Below are positions 1 through 8,520 of a stretch of 64,000 bases of DNA, piece by piece. The first letter of the stretch is position 1, and each line of letters opens with the position of its first letter. The position numbers and the translations under genes were made by a program. This stretch comes from Vicinamibacterales bacterium (lineage in GTDB: Bacteria > Acidobacteriota > Vicinamibacteria > Vicinamibacterales > UBA2999), in contig JAWKHS010000006.1 of assembly GCA_041394705.1 (NCBI GenBank), positions 345,534 through 409,533 of the forward strand. The letters run 5' to 3'. Below the pieces are notes generated by a model. It had not been told where the DNA came from. It ran no database searches and saw nothing but the letters and a program-made list of their open reading frames with translations.

Positions 1-2086
1 TCGCCATGCTGCCTCCGGGCACGACCACGCGCCGCTCGCCTGCGCCGTTGGCTTCGCCGAGGCAGATGCCCCCCTCGCGGCTCGTCGCGCCGCAGCTGTA
101 GACGAGTTGCCGGCTGGACGGATCCCAGGCCGGGTCGCCGCGGACGCCGTCGAACGTGAACTGCGTCGGCCGCCCGGACTCGACGTCGAAGATCCACACG
201 TCGTCGTGCTCGGGCCCCTGGCGCACCACGGCGACACGGGTGCCGTCCGGCGACAGGGCGGGCTGACGGAGGCCCCGGACCGGCTCGGAGATGTCGCGCA
301 CCGTGCGACCCGACCGGTCCACGAAGCTCAGGCGCTCCAGTCCCCAGAGCTCGTCGGTGACGAAGACGAGCGTGCCGTCGCGGGCCAGGCTGGGCCTCAG
401 TCCGCTCGCCGCGACGAGGAACGGCTCCCCCGTGGCCGTGAGCGTCGCCGCGTCCACCGGCACCGCCCAGACGCCGGGGTTCCGGTCGATGCGCTGGTAC
501 AGCAGGTGTCCGGTGTTCGAGTACACGGCGTGCCGGATGACCTGCGGCCTGGGGCCGAAGAGCCGCCGCCTGACGCCCCGCTCGAGCACGTCGATGGCGT
601 ACTGGCCGTCGGTGAGGTGGGAGACGACGAGCGTGCCGCGCAGGTCCGGAAGGGGGACGAGGTCGTGGAAGTCGCGCTCGCCAGGCTCCGGCGCCAGGAC
701 GAGACGGGCGTCACCACCCTGGGCCGGCACGTCGTAGATGGGCCCGTTGCCGGTCGTGAACGCGATCACGCCGTCGGCCGACCATGCCAGCGCCCCGGCC
801 TCGACGAAGGCGCCGGCGGCAGCCGTCACGGTCGCCGGGGCACCCGAGGACGCGGGGATACGCTTGAGCTCGGCGCCGACGACGAAGGCGAGCGATTCGC
901 CGTCGGGCGACCAGGTTGGGGCGACCGCGCCGGCGGTCCCCTCGAGCGGGCGGGACTCGAGCTGGCTGAGCTCCCGGATCCAGAGGCGGCCCTCGCGCGG
1001 GTAGACGATGCGTCGGCCGTCCGGGGAGATGGACACGCCGGCTCCGGGGCCGCTCTCGCCGACATAAGTGCCAGGCATCTGGCCCAGCCCGTCCACCATC
1101 ACCTCGAACTTGCGCAGGGCGCCGCCGGCAGCCGTGCCGGCGCGCCACCAGCCGGGCAGCAGCACCACGGCCGCGGTGACGACGGCCAGGCCCCCGAGCA
1201 CCACGAACATGGTCCGGTCCGGGCGCGGGCGCGCCGTGACAACGGCACCGGAGAGCGCCGCGCTCGTCTCGGCCTCGAAGCGGGCGTCGGCGACGTCGCG
1301 CAGCCGCTGCCGCGCGTCCTTCTGCAGGCACCGCTCCAGGGTCGTCCGGACGGCGGGCGGCATGTCGGCCGGCAGCCGGCCCCACTCCGGCTCGTCCTGC
1401 AGGATGGCCGTGATCGCGTCGGCCTCGGTGGGCCGCATGAACGGCGCGCGGCCGGTCAGCATCTCGAAGACCACGGAACCGAGGGCCCAGATGTCCACGC
1501 GGCGATCGAACGCGTGTCCCCGAAGCTGCTCGGGGCTCATGTAGCGGATGGTGCCGAGCAGGGTCCCGGTGCGCGTGTCGGCGTAGGCGGGCGAGCCGCT
1601 GGCGGTCGGATTGGCCTTCGCGAGCCCGAAATCCAGCACCTTGACGGCGCCGTCCGGACGGATCCGGATGTTGGCGGGCTTCAGGTCTCGATGGATGACC
1701 CCGTGATCGTGGGCGAAGCTGAGGGCCTCGGCGACCCCCCGGGCGATCCGGAGCGCCTCGGCCGTGGGCAGCGGACCGCGGCGGCACCGGTCGGCGAGTG
1801 TCTCGCCCTCCACCAGCTCCATGACGATCGCCGGCCGATCCTCCCAGACCTCGATGCCGAAGACCGTGGCGATGCCCGGATGGTTCAGCGAGGCGAGGAT
1901 CAACGCTTCCCGTTCGAGTCGGCCGGGCAGGTCCGGGTCGCGGGCGTGCTCGGGCAGCAGCACCTTGATCGCCACGTGGCGCTGCAGCCTCGCGTCGAGC
2001 GCGCGATACACCTCGCCCATGCCGCCGGCGCCCAGTGTGTCCAGCACTTCGTACGAACCGATCCGAGAACCAGCGGGAAGGGGCAT
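1..2086 (-). CDS. Membrane-anchored Ser/Thr protein kinase with TolB/WD40-like propeller (3' end outside window)
   Basis: A Hanks-type Ser/Thr kinase fused to an extracytoplasmic beta-propeller; 695 codons are visible and the gene continues past the left edge. The kinase domain (about residues 10-265) shows the glycine loop GAGGMGEVY, ATP-binding K41 in VAIKVLL, catalytic D134 in HRDLKPAN and the Mg motif DFGLAK at 152-157. A single hydrophobic segment lies near residues 290-312. It is followed by repeated SPDG/WSPDG blade motifs typical of TolB-like propellers. The family usually phosphorylates partner proteins in response to extracytoplasmic ligands; the ligand here is unknown. The ATG at 2086 is chosen because the kinase domain begins directly after it and a TATAAT hexamer lies 15 nt upstream. 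It is divergent from kbl, sharing a 45-bp promoter region. Confidence 0.93.
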   Translation of the reverse strand, partial: MPLPAGSRIGSYEVLDTLGAGGMGEVYRALDARLQRHVAIKVLLPEHARDPDLPGRLEREALILASLNHPGIATVFGIEVWEDRPAIVMELVEGETLADRCRRGPLPTAEALRIARGVAEALSFAHDHGVIHRDLKPANIRIRPDGAVKVLDFGLAKANPTASGSPAYADTRTGTLLGTIRYMSPEQLRGHAFDRRVDIWALGSVVFEMLTGRAPFMRPTEADAITAILQDEPEWGRLPADMPPAVRTTLERCLQKDARQRLRDVADARFEAETSAALSGAVVTARPRPDRTMFVVLGGLAVVTAAVVLLPGWWRAGTAAGGALRKFEVMVDGLGQMPGTYVGESGPGAGVSISPDGRRIVYPREGRLWIRELSQLESRPLEGTAGAVAPTWSPDGESLAFVVGAELKRIPASSGAPATVTAAAGAFVEAGALAWSADGVIAFTTGNGPIYDVPAQGGDARLVLAPEPGERDFHDLVPLPDLRGTLVVSHLTDGQYAIDVLERGVRRRLFGPRPQVIRHAVYSNTGHLLYQRIDRNPGVWAVPVDAATLTATGEPFLVAASGLRPSLARDGTLVFVTDELWGLERLSFVDRSGRTVRDISEPVRGLRQPALSPDGTRVAVVRQGPEHDDVWIFDVESGRPTQFTFDGVRGDPAWDPSSRQLVYSCGATSREGGICLGEANGAGERRVVVPGGSMA

Positions 2087-2101
2087 CGACGAACGCTCCC
2101 G

Positions 2102-2124
2102 ATTATAGAGGTGCGCTCTATACT
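2102..2124. promoter_or_regulatory. Divergent promoter with perfect 7-bp inverted repeat
   Basis: TATAGAG (2104-2110) and CTCTATA (2116-2122) form a perfect inverted repeat around a 5-bp centre. The left side gives TATAAT on the minus strand (2107-2102) for the kinase. The right side gives TATACT on the plus strand (2119-2124), only 7 nt before the kbl ATG. The symmetry may simply reflect two back-to-back -10 boxes, or it may be an operator. No clear -35 box was seen. Confidence 0.5.
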
Positions 2125-2131
2125 TGGGCGC

Positions 2132-3316
2132 ATGTCACGGCCCGATCCACTCGCGTTCCTCAACGACGAACTCGCGGCGCTGAAGGCGCAGGGGCTCTAC
2201 CGCACGCTGCGCGTGCTCGAGGGCGAAGCGCTGGCGCACGCGGTCTACGACCACCGATCGGTCGTGAACCTCTCGTCGAACAACTACCTCGGGCTCACGA
2301 CGCATCCACGGCTGCGCCAGGCGGCGCTGGACGCGGTCCGGGAGCTCGGCGTCGGATCGGGCGCCGTCCGGACCATCTCCGGCACGATGGCCCTGCACGT
2401 CGAGCTCGAGCGCCGCCTCGCGGCCTTCAAGAACGTCGAGGCGGTGGTGGTGTTCCAAAGCGGCTTCGCGGCCAACGCGGGTACGGTGTCCGCCGTCCTG
2501 TCGAAAGACGACGTCATCATCTCGGACAGCCTCAACCACGCCAGCATCATCGACGGCTGCAGGCTGAGCCGTGCGCCCATCAAGGTCTTCCCGCACAAGG
2601 ACGTGGCGGCCGCGCGGGCGATCCTCCAGGACCTGCCCGCCTCCCAGCGCAAGCTCCTCATCACCGACGGCGTCTTCTCGATGGACGGCGACCTGGGCCC
2701 CCTGCCGGCCTTGTGCGACCTGGCCGACGAGTTCGGCTGCATCATGATGGTGGACGACGCCCACGCCAGCGGCGTCTTCGGCCGCCAGGGCCGCGGCACG
2801 GTGGACCACTTCGGCTGTCACGGCCGCGTGGACATCCAGGTGGGCACGCTCTCGAAAGCCATCGGCGCGCTGGGCGGCTACGTGGCCGGCACCGGGGCCC
2901 TCATCGACTTCCTGCACCACCGGGCCCGTCCGTTCCTGTTCTCCACGTCCCATCCGCCGGCCGTCACGGCCGCGTGCATCGCGGCGCTGGACGTCCTGGA
3001 GACCGAGCCGCAGTGGATGGAGCGCCTCTGGGAGAACACGCGCTTCTTCCAGGCGGGGCTGAAGGGCCTGGGCTTCAACACCGGACAGAGCGAGAGTCCG
3101 ATCACGCCCGTCATCGTGGGCGAGGCGGCGCTCGCCATGAAGATGTCCGACCGCCTGTTCGTCGAGGGCGTCTTCGCGCAGGGAATCGGGTTCCCCACCG
3201 TCGCGCGCGATCAGGCTCGCCTGCGCACCATCGTCTCCGCGACGCACACCCGCGAGGACCTGCAGTTCGCGCTGGACATGTTCGCGAAGGTGGGCCGGGA
3301 GCTCGGCGTCATCTAG
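2132..3316 (+). CDS. kbl: Glycine C-acetyltransferase / alpha-oxoamine synthase (2-amino-3-ketobutyrate CoA ligase)
   Basis: A PLP-dependent alpha-oxoamine synthase of 394 aa (E. coli Kbl is 398 aa). The family joins acetyl-CoA to glycine, or runs in reverse during threonine breakdown; the close relative BioF makes 8-amino-7-oxononanoate. Visible motifs are NNYLGL near residue 51, the substrate-binding SLNHASIIDG, the PLP-binding DDAHASG and the Schiff-base K242 in GTLSKAIG. The HASIIDG motif favours Kbl over BioF. The ATG at 2132 gives the family length, although the frame is open far upstream. A TATACT lies 7 nt upstream, so the mRNA may be leaderless. No threonine dehydrogenase gene is adjacent; instead it heads a set of amide and keto-acid enzymes. 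Confidence 0.88.
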   Translation: MSRPDPLAFLNDELAALKAQGLYRTLRVLEGEALAHAVYDHRSVVNLSSNNYLGLTTHPRLRQAALDAVRELGVGSGAVRTISGTMALHVELERRLAAFKNVEAVVVFQSGFAANAGTVSAVLSKDDVIISDSLNHASIIDGCRLSRAPIKVFPHKDVAAARAILQDLPASQRKLLITDGVFSMDGDLGPLPALCDLADEFGCIMMVDDAHASGVFGRQGRGTVDHFGCHGRVDIQVGTLSKAIGALGGYVAGTGALIDFLHHRARPFLFSTSHPPAVTAACIAALDVLETEPQWMERLWENTRFFQAGLKGLGFNTGQSESPITPVIVGEAALAMKMSDRLFVEGVFAQGIGFPTVARDQARLRTIVSATHTREDLQFALDMFAKVGRELGVI

Positions 3317-3330
3317 CGCGAGGAGCACCC

Positions 3331-4041
3331 GTGCGCATCGCCGACATGCACTGGCAGCAGGTGGAGGAGTACCTCCGCCACGACGACCGGGCCGTGCTGC
3401 CGCTGGGCAGCACCGAACAGCACGGGTACCTGCGGCTCACCGTGGACTGCATCCTGCCCGAGCGCGTCGCCCTCGACGCGGCAGAGCCGCTGGGCGTTCC
3501 GGTGTTCCCGGTCGTGCCCTACGGCGTCACGCCGTACTTCCGCGACTTCCCCGGCACGATCTCGCTTCGCGTCGAGACGCACCTGCGCGTGGTGGGCGAC
3601 ATCCTGGACGGGCTGGCGCACACGGGCTTCCGGCGCATCCTCATCGTCAACGGCCACGGCGGCAACAACGCCGTGCAGCAGTTCGCGCTGGAATGGGCGG
3701 CGGACCGGCCGGCCTGCCGCGTCCTCTTCCACAACTGGTGGAACGCGCCGCGCACGTGGGCCAAGGTCCAGGCCATCGATCCCGTGGCGTCGCACGGGTC
3801 GTGGATGGAGAACTTCCCCTGGACCCGGCTGCCTGGCGTCGCCATGCCGGACGTCCCGCGCCCGATGGTCGACCTGGCGCGTGTCCGCGCGCTCGATCCC
3901 GCGGCGCTGAAGACCTACCTGGGCGACGGGAACTTCGGCGGGGCCTACCAGCGCCCCGACGAGGAGCTGCTCGCGCTGTGGCAGGTGGCCGTCGAGGAGA
4001 CCCGCGCACTCCTCACGGGCTCGTGGGGCGGCGAGGCCTGA
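3331..4041 (+). CDS. Creatininase-family amidohydrolase
   Basis: A 236-aa member of the creatininase fold (PF02633), metal-dependent amidohydrolases that open cyclic amides. The N-terminal PLGSTEQHG motif supplies Glu and His ligands. A central IVNGHGGNN loop and a later HGSWMEN segment are also present, as in binuclear members. The substrate cannot be read from sequence; relatives act on creatinine, mycofactocin precursors or riboflavin-pathway intermediates. The GTG at 3331 is preceded by AGGAG at 3321-3325 with 5-nt spacing, and the gene follows kbl by 14 nt. No signal peptide is seen, so it is cytoplasmic. The ketopantoate-reductase-like gene follows after 13 nt, which supports one transcript. 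Confidence 0.85.
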   Translation: MRIADMHWQQVEEYLRHDDRAVLPLGSTEQHGYLRLTVDCILPERVALDAAEPLGVPVFPVVPYGVTPYFRDFPGTISLRVETHLRVVGDILDGLAHTGFRRILIVNGHGGNNAVQQFALEWAADRPACRVLFHNWWNAPRTWAKVQAIDPVASHGSWMENFPWTRLPGVAMPDVPRPMVDLARVRALDPAALKTYLGDGNFGGAYQRPDEELLALWQVAVEETRALLTGSWGGEA

Positions 4042-4054
4042 GCCGGAGCGGGCG

Positions 4055-5074
4055 ATGCGGACGCTGGTCTGGGGTGCGGGAGCCATCGGCGGCACGCTCG
4101 GCGCGTATCTGGTGCGCGCCGGCCAGGACGTCACGTTCGTCGACGCGGCCGAGGACCACGTCGCCGCCATCACCGGACGCGGCCTGCGAGTCACCGGGCC
4201 CCTCGACGAGTTCACCGTGCGCGCCCCGGCGTTCACGCCGTCGGCGCTCTCAGGTACCTGGCCCGAAATCGTGTTGGCGACCAAGGCGCACCACACGGGA
4301 GCGGCGGTCCGGGCGCTGGCGCCGCACCTGGCGCCCGACGGGCACGTCGTGTCCGCGCAGAACGGCCTGAACGAGTTGGCGATCGCGGAGGTCGTGGGCC
4401 AGGAGCGAACGGTCGGGGCCTTCGTGAACTTCGGCGCCGACTACCTCGAGCCCGGCGTCATTCACTTCGGGGGGCGGGGCGCGGTCGTCGTGGGCGAAAT
4501 CGACGGACGGGTCACCCCTCGGGTGACGGCCATCCGCGACGCCTGGCGCCACTTCGACGAGCGCGCGACGGCGACGCCCAACATCTGGGGCTACCTGTGG
4601 GGCAAGGAGGCGTACGGGGCAATGCTGTTCGCGACGGCGCTCTCGAACGAGTCCATCGCCGACGCGCTCGCCGAGGTCACGTACCGGCCGATCTACATCG
4701 CCCTGGCGCGCGAGATGCTGGCGGTGGCGGCCGCCCGGGGGGTGACCCCGGAGGCCTTCGACGGCTTCGATCCGAACGCCTACGCGCCGTCGGCGCCCGC
4801 CGGCGCCGCCGAGCGATCGCTCGACGCCCTGGTGGCGCACAACCGGCGGTCGGCCAAGACACACAGCGGGATCTGGCGCGACCTGGCCGTGCGCAAGCGG
4901 CCGACGGAGGTCGACGCGCAACTGGGCATCGTCGTCACGCTGGCGGCGGAGGTGGGCATTCCCACGCCCCTCACGGCGCGCCTCGTCGCGCTCATCCACG
5001 ACATCGAACATGGAACCCGGCCGCTCGCGATCGAGAACCTCGACGTCCTGGCGGCGGCCCTCTCCGAACCGTGA
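4055..5074 (+). CDS. 2-dehydropantoate 2-reductase (ApbA/PanE) family oxidoreductase
   Basis: A 339-aa NADPH-dependent reductase of the ketopantoate reductase family. The N-terminal Rossmann motif is GAGAIGG (residues 7-13). The NGLNE segment and the C-terminal helical domain with WGKEAYGAM and NESIADAL match the catalytic Lys and Asn region of PanE. The family reduces 2-oxo acids; true PanE makes pantoate. The setting between a creatininase and an SDR, with no other pantothenate genes, makes a different 2-oxo-acid substrate just as likely, so no symbol is given. The ATG at 4055 starts directly at the Rossmann strand. The SDR gene follows 7 nt after the stop. Confidence 0.85.
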   Translation: MRTLVWGAGAIGGTLGAYLVRAGQDVTFVDAAEDHVAAITGRGLRVTGPLDEFTVRAPAFTPSALSGTWPEIVLATKAHHTGAAVRALAPHLAPDGHVVSAQNGLNELAIAEVVGQERTVGAFVNFGADYLEPGVIHFGGRGAVVVGEIDGRVTPRVTAIRDAWRHFDERATATPNIWGYLWGKEAYGAMLFATALSNESIADALAEVTYRPIYIALAREMLAVAAARGVTPEAFDGFDPNAYAPSAPAGAAERSLDALVAHNRRSAKTHSGIWRDLAVRKRPTEVDAQLGIVVTLAAEVGIPTPLTARLVALIHDIEHGTRPLAIENLDVLAAALSEP

Positions 5075-5081
5075 GTCCGGC

Positions 5082-5849
5082 ATGACCCTCGACTTCACCG
5101 GCAAGACCGTCGTCGTGACCGGCGCCGCGCACGGATTCGGCCGCGCGATCGGCCAGGCCTTCGCCACGCGCGGGGCCACCGTGTGGGCGTGCGACGTCAT
5201 CGACGAGGAAATTCGAGAAACGGAGTCACTCTGCCGCCGCGCGGGCGGCGCGTGTCACGGCCGTGTCGTCGACGTCCGCGACCGGGCGGCGGTCCACGCG
5301 CTCGTGGCGGACGCCGCGGCCGCGACAGGACGGGTGGACGTGCTCGTGAACAATGCCGGGGGCGTCCTCGGCCAGGTCGGCCGTCCGCTCGAGTCCGTGT
5401 CCGCCGAAGAGTGGCAGGCCATCTTCGACGTGAACGTGACGGGGGCCTTCTCCTGCGCGCAGGCGGTCGCTCCGGGCATGAAGGCCGCGGGCGCCGGCCG
5501 GATCGTGAACATCTCGAGCGGCGCTGGGCTGGGCGTCAGCCTGACGGGCATCCAGGCGTACGCCTCGGCGAAGGCGGCGCAGATCGGGCTCACGCGCCAG
5601 CTCGCGCACGAACTGGGCCCGTGGGGCATCACCGTGAACAACATCGCCCCCGGCTTCGTGCGCTCGAATCCGACGACGGAGCGGCAGTGGCAGTCGTACG
5701 GCGAGGACGGCCAGCGGCAGCTCGTCGCGCGGATCGCGCTCAGGCGGCTCGGCACGCCCGAGGACATCGCGCACGGCGTGCTCTTCTTCGCGTCCGAGTA
5801 CGCGGGCTGGATCACGGGGCAGGTGCTCTCGATCGACGGCGGCAAGTGA
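5082..5849 (+). CDS. Short-chain dehydrogenase/reductase (SDR)
   Basis: A classical 255-aa SDR. It has the cofactor motif TGAAHGFG near residue 13, NNAGG, a serine in NISSG, and Y160-x3-K164 in YASAK, which complete the catalytic set. The C-terminal GWITGQVLSIDGG is typical of FabG-like members. An acidic residue after beta-2 (CDVIDEE) suggests an NAD preference. The substrate is unknown; cluster context suggests a hydroxy- or oxo-intermediate produced by the neighbours. The stop overlaps the next start by one base (TGATG at 5847-5851), so translation of the M20 peptidase is probably coupled. Confidence 0.9.
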   Translation: MTLDFTGKTVVVTGAAHGFGRAIGQAFATRGATVWACDVIDEEIRETESLCRRAGGACHGRVVDVRDRAAVHALVADAAAATGRVDVLVNNAGGVLGQVGRPLESVSAEEWQAIFDVNVTGAFSCAQAVAPGMKAAGAGRIVNISSGAGLGVSLTGIQAYASAKAAQIGLTRQLAHELGPWGITVNNIAPGFVRSNPTTERQWQSYGEDGQRQLVARIALRRLGTPEDIAHGVLFFASEYAGWITGQVLSIDGGK

Positions 5850-7231
5850 TGGCGCTCGACGACGTCCTGGCGCACCTGGCGGCGAACCGCGACCGCGTGC
5901 TCGCGTCGCTCCTGGAGTTCGCGGCCATTCCCAGCGTGAGCACCGATCCGGCGCACGCGGCCGACGTGGCGCGGGCCTCGCGATGGGTGGCCGATCGCAT
6001 CGCGGCGGCCGGGCCGTTCGACGTGCGCGTCCGCCCCACGGGCGGGCATCCCGTCGTGTACGCGGAATGGCTGCACGCGCCCGGCCGGCCGACGGTGCTC
6101 GTCTACGGCCACTACGACGTCCAGCCGCCCGACCCGCTGGAGAAGTGGAACACGCCGCCCTTCGCCCCCACCGTCGCCTCGGGTCGTATCTACGCACGCG
6201 GCATCTCGGACGACAAGGGGCCGATGCTGATCCCGATCGCCGTGGCCGAGGCGTTCTTCGCCGCGGCCGGCGGCCCTCCCGTGAACCTGAAGTTCCTGTT
6301 CGAGGGCGAGGAAGAGATCGGCAGCCGGCATCTCGAGGCCTTCGTGATCGCGCATCGCGATCACCTCGCCGCGGACGTCCTCGTCTCGGCCGACGGCGCC
6401 ATGTGGCGCATCGACGAGCCGTCGCTGACGGTCGCCAGCCGCGGCCTCTGCGGATTGGAGCTGACGCTGACCGGCGCGGCGAAGGACCTGCATTCCGGCC
6501 GGCACGGCGGCGGCGTCGCCAATCCCCTGCACGGACTGGCGGCGCTGATTTCGTCACTGCACGACGCTGACGGCCGGGTCGCCGTGTCCGGATTCTACGA
6601 CGAGGTCCGCGAGCTCTCGCCCGGCGATCGGGCCGACATCGCCGCGCTGCCGTACGACGAAGAGGCGTACTGCCGGCAGATCGGGGCCGCCGCGCTCGTC
6701 GGCGAACCCGGGTACTCCACGCTCGAGCGGCAGTGGACGCGGCCGACCCTCGAGATCAACGGGATGTGGGGCGGCTACCAGGGCCCAGGCCAGAAGACGG
6801 TGATTCCGGGCGAGGCGCACGCCAAGATCACGTGCCGGCTCGTGCCCGACCAGGATCCGGCGGCGATTCTGAGCCGCGTGGCGCGGCACCTCGAATCGCA
6901 CGTCCCACCAGGGACGCGGCTCTCGCTGCGGCTCTCGGACCACGGCGCGCGCGCCGCCTCGATCCCGACCGACCACGTCGCGCTGCGGACGGCGGCCGAC
7001 GCGCTCCAGGCCACCTACGGCGTCCGGCCCGCGTTCGTGCGAATGGGGGGCACGGTGCCGATCGCGGCGATCTTCCAGCGACATCTCGGGCTGGACGCCG
7101 TCTTCTTCTCGTTCTCCACGGCCGACGAGGACTTCCACGCACCGAACGAGTTCTTCCGCGTGCACCGCCTGCACGAGGGCCTGGAGGCGTGGGCCCGCTA
7201 CTGGACGCTGCTCGGCGACGTGCCGGCCTAG
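5849..7231 (+). CDS. M20 family metallopeptidase (dipeptidase-like)
   Basis: A 460-aa zinc peptidase of family M20 (ArgE/DapE/carnosinase-like). Metal ligands are visible in order: H88 in YGHYDVQPP, Asp in ISDDKGP, the catalytic EE in FEGEEEIGS, Asp in SADG and His in DEDFHAPNEF. The dimerisation insert runs from about residue 205 to 330 (LHSGRHGGGVANP to IPGEAHAKI). No signal peptide is present, so it is cytoplasmic. The family hydrolyses dipeptides or N-acyl amino acids. It is the last gene of the kbl set; the next gene is convergent. The start is fixed by the TGATG overlap with the SDR gene. Confidence 0.92.
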   Translation: MALDDVLAHLAANRDRVLASLLEFAAIPSVSTDPAHAADVARASRWVADRIAAAGPFDVRVRPTGGHPVVYAEWLHAPGRPTVLVYGHYDVQPPDPLEKWNTPPFAPTVASGRIYARGISDDKGPMLIPIAVAEAFFAAAGGPPVNLKFLFEGEEEIGSRHLEAFVIAHRDHLAADVLVSADGAMWRIDEPSLTVASRGLCGLELTLTGAAKDLHSGRHGGGVANPLHGLAALISSLHDADGRVAVSGFYDEVRELSPGDRADIAALPYDEEAYCRQIGAAALVGEPGYSTLERQWTRPTLEINGMWGGYQGPGQKTVIPGEAHAKITCRLVPDQDPAAILSRVARHLESHVPPGTRLSLRLSDHGARAASIPTDHVALRTAADALQATYGVRPAFVRMGGTVPIAAIFQRHLGLDAVFFSFSTADEDFHAPNEFFRVHRLHEGLEAWARYWTLLGDVPA

Positions 7232-7248
7232 GGACGGCGGGCCCGCGG

Positions 7249-8352
7249 CTAGCGGCGGGCGCCGCTGCCGGGGACGACGACGAAGGTGCCGTACATCATG
7301 TCCGAGTCGAGCTCGATGGTACGGAGCCGCGTCTTGGCATCGGCCGAGTAGACCTCGATCGTCCGGCCCGCTTCGCACAGGTACAGCAGCCCGCCGGTGC
7401 CGGCGCTCATCTGCATGCGCGTCCTCGTCGGCACCTCGACGCGGTTCGTCACCTTCCGCGCCTCCATGTCGATCGTCCACAGCTCGTGCCGGCCGATCTC
7501 GGCGAGCAGGATGTGGGCATGCCGGTGATCGGGCGCGACCCGGAAGGAGATCCCGGACGTCGGCTCCGGGCCCAGCGGGAAGACCTCCACGGACTTCGCG
7601 GCCAGGTCGACCTGGCCGACGACGAGCAGCTTCCGGTTCATGATGGCGTCGCGCATCGTGAACAGGACCGTCACCTTGCCCTGCGGGTCGGCCGAGTCGT
7701 CCCACGCGCCGGGCTCGAAGCGCCCGAACGCCGGGTCGGGCGGCAGCGAGAGCTCCCACTCGTCCACCTGCGCCATCGTGGCCGCGTCGAAGATGGTCAC
7801 CTTCTCCCCGAAGACGTAGAGGAGCTTGCCGTCCGGCGAGAAACGCAGCGCGACGTTGTAGTAGTTGGGCTCGAAGCCGAGCCGCCACGGGAACGTCTGG
7901 ATCACGCGGTGCTGGGCGAGGTCGTACAGCAGGAACTCGGGCTCGCCGATCTCCCACCGGTCGATCTGCTTGGTGGAGGTCCGCGCCAGGATCAGCATGG
8001 CGCGGTGCGTGGGATCCGCCTCATAGGTGAGGGCGCGGACGTGACGGCGGGCGTCGCTCAGCGTGAAGGTGTCCACGCTCTGGCGGCTGGCGACGTCCAC
8101 CACCTCGAAGCGTTCCTGGTTGGCGCTCTGGACGTAGAACTTCGTCCGGTCCGGCGCGAGGCGCACGATGTAGGGCGACCCCGTCTTCAGCGCGATCTTC
8201 GTGACGGCACCGGTGGACTCGTCCACCGCCGTGATGTGGCCCGAATACGACCCCACGTAGATCGTGCCCGTCCCGGTGGGCTTCCACTGGGCGGACAGCG
8301 GCGTGGCGGACAGCGCCAGGACGAGGGTGGCGGCCAGGGCACGGAAGGTCAT
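7249..8352 (-). CDS. Secreted YVTN-type beta-propeller protein
   Basis: A 367-aa protein with a clear Sec signal peptide (FRALAATLVLALSATPLSA, cleavage after SAQ near residue 22). Repeated propeller blades follow, such as GTIYVGSYSGHITAVDESTG, RFSPDGKLLYVF and GGLLYLCEAGRTIEVY. It resembles the propeller subunit of quinohaemoprotein amine dehydrogenase and other YVTN-repeat proteins. No catalytic motif is visible, so no reaction is assigned. It probably acts in the periplasm or outside the cell. It is convergent with the M20 gene and divergent from the SpoIIE phosphatase. Confidence 0.8.
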   Translation of the reverse strand: MTFRALAATLVLALSATPLSAQWKPTGTGTIYVGSYSGHITAVDESTGAVTKIALKTGSPYIVRLAPDRTKFYVQSANQERFEVVDVASRQSVDTFTLSDARRHVRALTYEADPTHRAMLILARTSTKQIDRWEIGEPEFLLYDLAQHRVIQTFPWRLGFEPNYYNVALRFSPDGKLLYVFGEKVTIFDAATMAQVDEWELSLPPDPAFGRFEPGAWDDSADPQGKVTVLFTMRDAIMNRKLLVVGQVDLAAKSVEVFPLGPEPTSGISFRVAPDHRHAHILLAEIGRHELWTIDMEARKVTNRVEVPTRTRMQMSAGTGGLLYLCEAGRTIEVYSADAKTRLRTIELDSDMMYGTFVVVPGSGARR

Positions 8353-8520
8353 CGCTGGGCATTGTGCCCCGGATCGGGGCGAACCCGGCGGAATCGTGTG
8401 AGAATGCGCCCGCGGCCTCGAACGCCCGGACGGCCGGCCCGCCAGCCCGGCCAGCCGCCTCGGGCGGGGCGGCGGCGGGCCTGGAACCCCCCGGTGGACC
8501 CGGGCGTAGTACGAGGCGAG

